Shown piece by piece: positions 1 to 5,824 of a DNA stretch of 6,316 nt. Made by a program: the position numbers and the translations under genes. Numbering within the stretch: position 1 is the stretch's first letter; every line of letters starts with the position of its first letter. The notes beneath the pieces are model-generated. The model was not told the origin of the DNA. It ran no database searches and worked only from the letters and a program-made list of their open reading frames with translations. Origin of the DNA: an uncultured Opitutia bacterium (lineage in GTDB: Bacteria; Verrucomicrobiota; Verrucomicrobiia; Opitutales; UBA953); contig CAIRWP010000174.1 in the NCBI GenBank assembly GCA_903882335.1, positions 1-6,316 of the forward strand, given 5' to 3'.

Positions 1-308
1 AGGGTGAGCTTGCCGGCCTCGTCGGCCACGGGCACCACCATGTACTTGTGGGCCTGGGCGGGCTTGAGCAGCCGGATGACCTCGGCGTCGGGCTCCGCGG
101 GCACGACCGAGTAATACTGCACGTGGAGGTGGTCGGCGACGGCCTGCAGGATCGCGGCACGGTCCGCGAGGCCGGCGTCGATCAGGCCGGCCGCGAAGGA
201 CTTGCCCGTCGTCGCGTGGGACTCCCAGATCTCGTCGGCTTGGGTCTGGTCCACGAGGCCCGCCTCGAGGGCGATTTCGCGGAGAAGGTCGCTATGGTCG
301 TCAAACAT
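1..308 (-). CDS. GspE/PilB-family ATPase, N-terminal part (runs off left edge)
   Basis: The first 102 codons of a protein starting with ATG at 308. The visible part resembles the N-terminal domain (T2SSE_N/MshEN type) of type II secretion and type IV pilus assembly ATPases: two helical repeats, about residues 8-30 (ending in a GLV turn) and 36-61, then a beta segment with a VVPV stretch at about 91-94 that is typical just before the conserved ADP-L part of this domain. The ATPase core would lie beyond the window and cannot be seen. It starts 13 bases after the pilT stop, so it is very probably in the same operon. By family it would be a cytoplasmic hexameric motor for pilus or pseudopilus assembly. 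The N-terminal domain argues against PilT or PilU, which lack it. It could also be a regulatory protein carrying only this domain. No purine-rich ribosome binding site precedes the start (the leader ends CCTTTCCC). Confidence 0.78.
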   Translation of the reverse strand, partial: MFDDHSDLLREIALEAGLVDQTQADEIWESHATTGKSFAAGLIDAGLADRAAILQAVADHLHVQYYSVVPAEPDAEVIRLLKPAQAHKYMVVPVADEAGKLT

Positions 309-321
309 GGGAAAGGCAGGG

Positions 322-1392
322 TCAGCGGGCGGCGCCGCCCTTGATACGCTGGCGCATCATCTCGGAGTCTTGGGCGTAATTGAAGACCTCCTCCTCGGGG
401 ATGATGCCCTGGTTGAAGAGGGCCAGCAGGTCGGCGTCGAGGGTGCGCATGCCGCGGGAAGCCCCGGTCTCGATATCGGAGGTGATCTGGAACGTCTTGT
501 TCTCGCGGATCTTGGCCGCGATCCCGTCGGTCCGAATCATGATCTCGTAGGCGGCGACGCGCTTGTCGTCGGTGGTCCGCAGCAGGCACTGGGAGATGAC
601 GGCGACGATGGAGGAGGCGAGCTGGACGCGGATCTGGTCGCGGGCCCCGGCGGGGAAAGCGTCCAGGATACGGTCGACGGTGCGGGCGGCGCCGGTCGTG
701 TGGAGGGTGCCGAAGACGAGGTGGCCGGTCTCGGCGGCGGAGACGGCGGCCTCGATGGTCTCGAGGTCGCGCATCTCGCCGATGAGGATGACGTCGGGGT
801 CCTGGCGGAGGGCCGAGCGGATGCCGGCGGCGAAGCTGGGGACGTCGTTGTGCACCTCGCGCTGGGTCACCACGCAGTTCTTGTGCGCGTGGTAGTACTC
901 GATCGGGTCCTCGATGGTGACGATGTGGCCGTCCTCGTTCTGGTTCAACCAGTCGATCATCGAGGCGAGCGTGGTCGACTTGCCGGAGCCGGTCGGGCCG
1001 GTGACGAGGATCAGGCCGCGGGGGCGGCGCAGCAGGTCCTTGATCATCGGAGGGAGCCGGAGCTGCTCGAGGGTGAACATCTTGGCCGGGATCAGGCGGA
1101 GCACCATGCCGAGGACGCCCTTGCCGCGGTAGACGTTGACGCGGAAGCGGGCCTTCTTGTGGAAGGAGAAGCCGTAGTCGCAGCCGCCGTCGCGCTTGAG
1201 CCGCTCGAGCTGCTCGGGGGGCGTGATGGACTGGACGAGGGCTTCGGTGTCCTCCGGGGTCAGGGCGGCACCCTCGATGGAGACGACGCTGCCGGAGACG
1301 CGGAGGCTGGGGGCGCGGCCCACGTGCAGGTGGAGGTCGGAGGCGCCGTTCTCGATCATCGCCTCGAGGAGCTGGTGGATGTCGTAAGCCAT
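322..1392 (-). CDS. pilT: PilT, type IV pilus retraction ATPase
   Basis: A 356-residue protein, the usual PilT length. PilT is a cytoplasmic hexameric ATPase that depolymerises type IV pili and drives twitching motility and DNA uptake. Visible parts: an N-terminal PAS-like domain (residues 1-100, with the early ASDLHLHVG motif at 17-25); Walker A GPTGSGKST at 132-140 (Lys138); Asp box IVTIEDPIEY at 157-166; Walker B region DPDVILIGEMRD at 198-209 with Glu206; His box TGHLVFGTLHT at 222-232. The C-terminal segment GIAAKIRENKTFQI (290-303) sits where PilT proteins carry the AIRNLIRE retraction motif, in a diverged form. The ATG at 1392 is chosen because MAYDIHQLLEAM matches the family start and lies 2 bases after the pilB stop; the frame stays open upstream to 1632 but that part only overlaps pilB. 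There is no Shine-Dalgarno, so translation is probably coupled to pilB. PilU is the main alternative, but length and motifs favour PilT. Confidence 0.94.
   Translation of the reverse strand: MAYDIHQLLEAMIENGASDLHLHVGRAPSLRVSGSVVSIEGAALTPEDTEALVQSITPPEQLERLKRDGGCDYGFSFHKKARFRVNVYRGKGVLGMVLRLIPAKMFTLEQLRLPPMIKDLLRRPRGLILVTGPTGSGKSTTLASMIDWLNQNEDGHIVTIEDPIEYYHAHKNCVVTQREVHNDVPSFAAGIRSALRQDPDVILIGEMRDLETIEAAVSAAETGHLVFGTLHTTGAARTVDRILDAFPAGARDQIRVQLASSIVAVISQCLLRTTDDKRVAAYEIMIRTDGIAAKIRENKTFQITSDIETGASRGMRTLDADLLALFNQGIIPEEEVFNYAQDSEMMRQRIKGGAAR
967..1010 (-). repeat. Walker A-coding tract nearly identical to 2103-2146 (pilT copy)
   Basis: These 44 bases of pilT, covering the Walker A motif and flanking codons, match the pilB bases 2103-2146 at all but one position, including nearly all third codon positions. 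Outside the tract the two genes diverge quickly. It is a coding repeat between paralogues, not a mobile element. Confidence 0.8.
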
Positions 1393-1397
1393 GGTCA
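1390..1397 (-). promoter_or_regulatory. Tight pilB stop / pilT start junction
   Basis: The pilB TGA (1397-1395) is followed after two bases by the pilT ATG (1392-1390). The preceding bases, GACGTACTC, belong to the last pilB codons and hold no ribosome binding site. This supports a shared transcript and termination-reinitiation coupling, which would tie the amount of the retraction motor to that of the extension motor. Confidence 0.65.
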
Positions 1398-3113
1398 GAG
1401 TACGTCGTCGGCGACGGTGGCGCCCATGACCTCTTCGATCGTGGTCATGCCGGAGGCGACCTTGCGCTGGCCGTCCTCGCGCATCGTGCGCATGCCGGCC
1501 TCGCGGGCCTTGCGGCGAAGGTCGACGAGGGTGGCGCCGGAGTAGATCATCTCCTGGATCTCCTCGGTGATGACGAAGAGCTCGAAGACGCCGCGGCGGC
1601 CCTTGTAGCCGCGTTCGCCGCACTTCGCGCAACCGGCGCCCTTCATCGGGCTCGCGCCGGCGATGTCCTGCTCGGTCATCCCGATGGTGTAGAGTTCCTT
1701 GGCGGTCGGCTTGTAGGGCTTGGCGCAGGACTGGCAGACCCGGCGCACGAGGCGCTGAGCGAGGGCGCCGCGGAGCGCGGCGGAGACGAGGAAGGGCTTG
1801 ACGCCGATGTCGACGAGACGGGTCACGGCGCTGACGGAATCATTGGTGTGGAGGGTCGAGAACACCATGTGGCCGGTGAGGGCCGCGTTGATGGCGATCT
1901 CCGCGGTCTCCAAGTCGCGGATTTCGCCGATCATCACGATGTTTGGCGCCTGGCGGAGCATCGCGCGGAGCGCGGCGGCGAAGGTCATGCCGACGTCGCG
2001 CTTGACCTGCACCTGGTTGATGCCGGCCATCTGGTACTCGACCGGGTCCTCGACGGTGATGATCTTGCGGTCGGGCTTGTTGATGTAGTTCAGCGCCGAG
2101 TAGAGCGTGGTCGACTTGCCGGAACCGGTCGGGCCGGTGACGAGGAAGACGCCGTCGGAACCCGAGATGAGGCCCTGGAACTTGGCCTGGTCGTCGGCGA
2201 AGAAGCCGAGCTCGGGGAGGCCGAGCTTGAGGCCTTCCTTGTCGAGGATGCGCATGACGATCGACTCGCCGTAGACGGTCGGAAGGACGGACACGCGCAA
2301 GTCGATGTCGCGGCCGCCGGTGCGGGCCTGGATGCGGCCGTCCTGCGGGATACGCTTCTCGGCGAGGGAGACCTCGGCCATGAGCTTGAGGCGGGAGATG
2401 ATCGAGGCCTGCAGGCGCTTGGGCGGGCCCTTCATCTCCTGCAGCACGCCGTCGATGCGGAAACGCACGCGGAAACGCTTCTCGAGGGGCTCGAGGTGGA
2501 TGTCGGACGCCTTGCGGCGGATGGCGTCGACGATCAGCGAGTTGACGTAACGGATGATCGGGGCGTCGTCCTCCTTGACGTCCCCGCCCTGCGGCAGCTC
2601 GACGGAGAGCCCGTCGCCCTCGGCCTTGCCGAAGACGTCGGAGTAGGAGACGTTCATCTGACCCCCGCCGTAGCAACGTGCGATCGCCGCCTTCAGGGCG
2701 TCGGGCGTCGCGAGCTTGGGGTTGATCGGGAGCTTGAGCACCCGGGAAAGGGAGTCGAGGGTCTCGGTATCGAGGGGGTCCGCGATCGCGACCAGCAGTT
2801 CGACCCCGTCCATCTGGAGCGGCAGGAGATTCTGGCGCTCGGCCTGCTCCCGGCTCACGAGCTTCAGGAGATCCTCGGCCGGGGTGACCTGGGCGACATC
2901 GACGACCTCCATGTCGAACTCGAGGCCCAAAGCTTGGGTGATGGCGGCCCACGTGACCTTCCCACCTTCGACCAATTTGGCCAAGGCGGCGGTATCGGGG
3001 TGCTGCCCGTCCGGAACCTGGCCCAGTTCGGCCCTCGCTTCGGCGACCTGGGCCGAGGTCACGAGACCCTTGTCTTGGATGAATTGGATGACGAAATCGT
3101 CGGCGGTCGTCAC
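1395..3113 (-). CDS. pilB: PilB, type IV pilus assembly (extension) ATPase
   Basis: A 572-residue protein, normal for PilB/GspE. It would form the cytoplasmic hexamer that powers pilin polymerisation at the inner membrane platform. Domains: N-terminal MshEN-like domain (1-148), linker, N2 domain with KASDIHLEPL at 201-210 and RVRFRIDG at 215-222, then the RecA-like ATPase: Walker A GPTGSGKST at 327-335 (Lys333), Asp box ITVEDPVEY at 352-360, Walker B region NIVMIGEIRD at 391-400 (Glu397), His box TGHMVFSTLHTN at 413-424. A tetracysteine zinc motif, Cys460, Cys463, Cys495 and Cys498, marks the PilB/GspE class and is absent from PilT. The start is GTG at 3113: it gives the expected N-terminus, aligns with the third ATPase start, and lies in the gap after coaE. 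An upstream in-frame start at 3302 would add 63 basic, proline-rich residues and overlap coaE, so it was rejected. GspE of a type II system is possible, but the adjacent pilT favours PilB. Confidence 0.93.
   Translation of the reverse strand: MTTADDFVIQFIQDKGLVTSAQVAEARAELGQVPDGQHPDTAALAKLVEGGKVTWAAITQALGLEFDMEVVDVAQVTPAEDLLKLVSREQAERQNLLPLQMDGVELLVAIADPLDTETLDSLSRVLKLPINPKLATPDALKAAIARCYGGGQMNVSYSDVFGKAEGDGLSVELPQGGDVKEDDAPIIRYVNSLIVDAIRRKASDIHLEPLEKRFRVRFRIDGVLQEMKGPPKRLQASIISRLKLMAEVSLAEKRIPQDGRIQARTGGRDIDLRVSVLPTVYGESIVMRILDKEGLKLGLPELGFFADDQAKFQGLISGSDGVFLVTGPTGSGKSTTLYSALNYINKPDRKIITVEDPVEYQMAGINQVQVKRDVGMTFAAALRAMLRQAPNIVMIGEIRDLETAEIAINAALTGHMVFSTLHTNDSVSAVTRLVDIGVKPFLVSAALRGALAQRLVRRVCQSCAKPYKPTAKELYTIGMTEQDIAGASPMKGAGCAKCGERGYKGRRGVFELFVITEEIQEMIYSGATLVDLRRKAREAGMRTMREDGQRKVASGMTTIEEVMGATVADDVL
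2103..2146 (-). repeat. Walker A-coding tract nearly identical to 967-1010 (pilB copy)
   Basis: The pilB partner of the 44-base tract in pilT, in the same orientation about 1.1 kb away. The single difference is a synonymous third-position change in the second glycine codon group of the P-loop. Recombination between the copies would fuse pilB and pilT in frame, since both encode the same residues here. Confidence 0.8.
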
Positions 3114-3234
3114 GGTAGGGAAATCCAGTCGGAAGGTGGGGTGAGGAGGGTCAAGCCGAGGGCGCGGAATGACGGGAAAGGAAAACCTAAATCCGACGAC
3201 CCTTGCCGCAATCGCAAAGTCGGGCAAAAAGGGT
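3114..3234 (-). other. coaE-pilB intergenic region, possible pilus promoter site
   Basis: This 121-base gap is the longest non-coding stretch in the window. The coaE-proximal part (3181-3240) is about 50% AT, clearly richer than the neighbouring coding DNA. It is the only place near the pilus genes with room for a promoter. A TAGGTT box (3188-3183, minus strand) could be a poor -10 element with a weak TTGCGG 16 bases upstream. No convincing sigma-70 or sigma-54 (GG-N10-GC) promoter was found, so the promoter role is only inferred from position. Confidence 0.3.
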
Positions 3235-3235
3235 C
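3198..3235 (-). other. Imperfect hairpin at the 3' end of coaE
   Basis: On the minus strand GACCC (3235-3231) and TTGCC (3227-3223) can pair with GGCAA (3207-3203) and GGGTC (3202-3198): ten base pairs with a TTT bulge on the 5' side and a 15-base loop. The first base is the last base of the coaE stop codon. No U-tract follows directly, the next bases being GTCGGATTTAGGTTTTC, so this is a weak candidate for a terminator or 3'-end stabiliser of the coaE message. Confidence 0.35.
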
Positions 3236-3813
3236 TAAACCTCGGTCTGTAATCGATCGACCAAGTCCGCGACCTGCGCATCGAGGAATACCAGGTCGCC
3301 ATCGTTGAAGAGAACGTAGTCCGACTTCTTAACCTTCTCAGCCAAAGGTGCTTGCGAATCCATCCTTGCCTTGGCCGCCTCGGCGCTGAGCCCGCGATGC
3401 TCCAAACGGAGGAACCTCACCGGGTCGGAGCTGCTGACGCACACCACCGCATCGAACTCCGCCGCCAGGTCCTTCTCGAAAAGCAACGGGATCTCGACCA
3501 CGTGATGCCGCGAACGATCGGCCACGGCTTGGGCGCGTCGCCGAGCGACCTCCGGGTGGGTGATCGACTCCAGAAACGCCCGCTCCGCCGGGTCGGCGAA
3601 GACTTTGGATGCGATCCAAGCCCGGTCGGGAGTCCCCTCCCCTGCCAGGCAAGCCTGCCCCCAGCGCCCGACCAGCTGGGCGACGCACGCCGGCGAGGTC
3701 AGGACCTCCCGGGCTAGGGCGTCGGCATCGACGACTTGGAAGCCCCGGCGGGCAAAGCAGGCGGCCGCGGCGGACTTGCCGCAACCGATGCCGCCGGTGA
3801 GTCCGATGACCAT
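3235..3813 (-). CDS. coaE: CoaE, dephospho-CoA kinase
   Basis: A 192-residue protein, close to the usual family length of about 200. CoaE catalyses the last step of coenzyme A synthesis, ATP-dependent phosphorylation of the 3'-hydroxyl of dephospho-CoA, in the cytoplasm. Seen in the sequence: an N-terminal P-loop GGIGCGKS at 7-14 (Lys13, Ser14), DADALAREV at 29-37 with the conserved Asp residues, ITHPEV at 84-89, EIPLLFE at 107-113, and the lid and C-terminal signature QAPLAEK at 154-160 followed by a hydrophobic strand ending in Asn170. The ATG at 3813 places the P-loop at the standard distance from the N-terminus. It lies 37 bases after ftsH and 121 bases before pilB. The leader has no Shine-Dalgarno and holds a terminator-like hairpin. 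A coaE-pilus gene link is also known in gammaproteobacteria (pilB-pilC-pilD-coaE), though the order here differs. Confidence 0.96.
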   Translation of the reverse strand: MVIGLTGGIGCGKSAAAACFARRGFQVVDADALAREVLTSPACVAQLVGRWGQACLAGEGTPDRAWIASKVFADPAERAFLESITHPEVARRRAQAVADRSRHHVVEIPLLFEKDLAAEFDAVVCVSSSDPVRFLRLEHRGLSAEAAKARMDSQAPLAEKVKKSDYVLFNDGDLVFLDAQVADLVDRLQTEV

Positions 3814-3818
3814 GGGTG

Positions 3819-3845
3819 AAAAATACCCCCGGGGGCACCGGGGGC
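3819..3845 (-). terminator. Terminator-like hairpin between ftsH and coaE
   Basis: Read on the minus strand, CCCCCGG (3844-3838) can pair perfectly with CCGGGGG (3832-3826) around a five-base TGCCC loop, giving a 7-bp all-GC stem. It is followed at once by TATTTTT (3825-3819). This is the layout of an intrinsic terminator. It begins 6 bases after the ftsH stop and ends 5 bases before the coaE ATG, so it could end ftsH transcripts, attenuate read-through into coaE, or shape the coaE start region. The U-tract is short and interrupted by an A, so termination may be partial. The self-complementary CCCCCGGGGG could also pair in other registers. Confidence 0.55.
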
Positions 3846-3850
3846 AAACC

Positions 3851-5824
3851 TCAAGCAGGGCTCGGGGCCGACTGCGTGCCGGTTTCGGGCGACGTCAGGG
3901 GCGGGGGCACCTCGCGGACGGGCGGCAGTACCGGCTGGCCGACGATCGGGGTCTGGAGCGCACCGGTCTTGAGGATTTCCATGACATGGACGCCGTCCAG
4001 CGTCTCGTGCTCGAGGAGGGCCTCGGCGATCTTGCGATGGGCCTCGGCGTGCTCGGCGATGAGCTTCTCGGCGCGGGCGAACTGCTCGTTGACGATGCGG
4101 GCCACGGCCTCGTCGATGCGGCGGGCGGTCTCATCGCCGTGGGACTGGGTGCGGGAAATCTCGCGGCCGAGGAAGACGGTGTCGGAATTCTCGCCGAAGG
4201 CGATCGGCCCGAGGTCGCTCATGCCCCAGTCGCAGACCATCTGGCGGGCCATGCGGGTCGCCTGCTTGATGTCGGAGGAGGCCCCGTTGGAGACGTCGCC
4301 GGTGGTGACGCGCTCGCCGATGCGGCCGGCCATCGCCATGCAGATATAGTTCAGCAGGCGCTGCTTCGAGTAGCCGAGCAGGTCCTTCGTCGGCATGAGC
4401 ATCGCCATGCCGAGGGCGCGCCCACGCGGGATGATGGTCACCTTGTGGAGCGGCAACGCGCCGTCGTCGATGAGCGCCTGGACGACCGCGTGGCCGGCCT
4501 CGTGGTAGGCGGTGCTGCGGCGATCCTCCTCGTCCATCCCCTTCTTGCGCTCGCGACCGTAGGCGATCTTGTCGCGGGCCTCCTCGACATCCACCATCTC
4601 GACCTTGTCGCGCTGGCGGCGGCCGGCATGCAGCGCGGACTCGTTGAGCAGGTTGGCCAGGTCGGCGCCGGACATGCCGGTCGTCATGCGGGCGATACGG
4701 GCGAGGTCGACCGACGGGGCGAGCTGGAAACGCTTGGCGTGGACGGTCAGGACGGCCTCGCGGCCTCGCAGATCGGGCAGGTCAACGAACACCTGGCGGT
4801 CGAAACGGCCTGGGCGGAGCAGGGCCGCGTCGAGCACGTCGGAACGGTTGGTCGCGGCGATGACAATCACGCCGGCTTGGCTGTCGAACCCGTCCATCTC
4901 GACGAGCAGCGAGTTGAGCGTCTGCTCGCGCTCGTCGTTGCCGCCGCCGAGGCCGGCGCCGCGCTGGCGGCCAACCGCGTCGATCTCGTCGATGAAGATG
5001 ATGCAGGGGGCAAGCTTGCGGGCCTGCTCGAAGGTGTCGCGCACGCGGGCGGCACCCACGCCCACGAACATCTCGACGAAGTCGGAGCCGCTGATGCTGA
5101 GGAACGGCACGCCGGCTTCGCCGGCGACCGCGCGGGCCAGGAGGGTCTTGCCGGTGCCGGGGGGGCCGACCATCAGGACGCCCTTCGGGATCGAGGCGCC
5201 GATCTTGGTGAAACGCTTCGGGTCCTTGAGGAAGTCAACGATCTCCTTGACCTCCTCCTTGGCCTCGTCGCAACCCGCGACGTCCTTGAAGGTGGTGGTC
5301 TCCTTGTCGGTGGAGTTGAGGCGGGCGCGGCTCTTGGCGAACTGCATGGCGCCCTTGTTCGCGTTCTTCAAGAAGCGGTACATCATGTACAGCAGCAGGC
5401 CCGAGATGAGCAACGTGGGCAGGACGTTGTAGAGGAACATCGTCAGACCGGTCTGGGCCGGCGCCTCCTCGAATTTGGCGACGTTGGCGCGGAGGGCCTC
5501 GTAATCCTTGTCGGTCAGCTTGCCCGTGGCCACGAAACGGGCCTTTTCCTGGGCGTCCGCGCCCTTGACCTCGAGTTCACCGGTGATCTGGTACCAGCTG
5601 TTGGAACCGCCGGTCGGGTCGGACTTGATCGTGATGGACTTGATTTTCTTCTCCTGAGCCATGACCAACAGCTTCGGCACGGTCAGCGCGTCGGGGGCCT
5701 TGGCCGGGCCGGCCGAGTAGTTGACGAGCAGGAAGATGGCCAGCATCAGGAGCAGCCAGACGATCACGGGCTTGGTGTTCACGCGCTTTCCACCGCGGTC
5801 ATCATCGTTGTCGTTTTGACTCAT
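3851..5824 (-). CDS. ftsH: FtsH, ATP-dependent membrane zinc metalloprotease
   Basis: A 657-residue protein, the usual FtsH size. It is a membrane-anchored hexamer that unfolds and degrades misfolded membrane proteins and short-lived regulators. Order of parts: an acidic then basic cytoplasmic N-tail (1-18); first membrane helix about 19-36; periplasmic domain about 37-127; second membrane helix about 128-149; AAA+ domain with Walker A GPPGTGKT (220-227), pore motif MFVGVG (252-257), Walker B IIFIDE (275-280) and second region of homology with LLRPGRFDR (335-343, Arg337 and Arg340); peptidase domain with zinc site HEAGH (441-445) and the third ligand Asp518 in NGASSDIKQAT (513-523). The tail (about 621-657) is proline-rich and probably disordered. 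All catalytic residues are present. The ATG at 5824 overlaps the tilS stop as ATGA; the frame is open a further 84 codons upstream, but those overlap tilS and do not look like FtsH. tilS-ftsH adjacency is common in bacteria. Confidence 0.98.
   Translation of the reverse strand: MSQNDNDDDRGGKRVNTKPVIVWLLLMLAIFLLVNYSAGPAKAPDALTVPKLLVMAQEKKIKSITIKSDPTGGSNSWYQITGELEVKGADAQEKARFVATGKLTDKDYEALRANVAKFEEAPAQTGLTMFLYNVLPTLLISGLLLYMMYRFLKNANKGAMQFAKSRARLNSTDKETTTFKDVAGCDEAKEEVKEIVDFLKDPKRFTKIGASIPKGVLMVGPPGTGKTLLARAVAGEAGVPFLSISGSDFVEMFVGVGAARVRDTFEQARKLAPCIIFIDEIDAVGRQRGAGLGGGNDEREQTLNSLLVEMDGFDSQAGVIVIAATNRSDVLDAALLRPGRFDRQVFVDLPDLRGREAVLTVHAKRFQLAPSVDLARIARMTTGMSGADLANLLNESALHAGRRQRDKVEMVDVEEARDKIAYGRERKKGMDEEDRRSTAYHEAGHAVVQALIDDGALPLHKVTIIPRGRALGMAMLMPTKDLLGYSKQRLLNYICMAMAGRIGERVTTGDVSNGASSDIKQATRMARQMVCDWGMSDLGPIAFGENSDTVFLGREISRTQSHGDETARRIDEAVARIVNEQFARAEKLIAEHAEAHRKIAEALLEHETLDGVHVMEILKTGALQTPIVGQPVLPPVREVPPPLTSPETGTQSAPSPA
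5821..5824 (-). promoter_or_regulatory. ATGA stop/start overlap, tilS to ftsH
   Basis: The ftsH ATG (5824-5822) and the tilS TGA (5823-5821) share bases. The leader before ftsH reads AAGCCTCCCTTC and has no purine-rich ribosome binding site, so ftsH is likely translated by ribosomes finishing tilS. The overlap is seen directly; the coupling is inferred. Confidence 0.75.

Noticed and set aside
202..1545. 447-codon plus-strand open frame opposite pilT
   Set aside because: Antisense shadow of pilT with biased composition and no domain; it also crosses the pilT-pilB junction and the start of the third ATPase.
1840..2952. 370-codon minus-strand frame inside pilB
   Set aside because: An Arg-, Pro- and Gly-rich out-of-frame reading of pilB; the pilB frame has all catalytic motifs.
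1848..3308. 486-codon plus-strand open frame opposite pilB
   Set aside because: Same antisense composition effect; it spans the coaE-pilB gap and both gene ends, unlike a real gene.
3826..3845. Repeated CCCCCGG / GGGGG blocks as a possible protein-binding operator
   Set aside because: The hairpin followed by a T-tract explains the symmetry better; there is no promoter nearby for an operator to act on.
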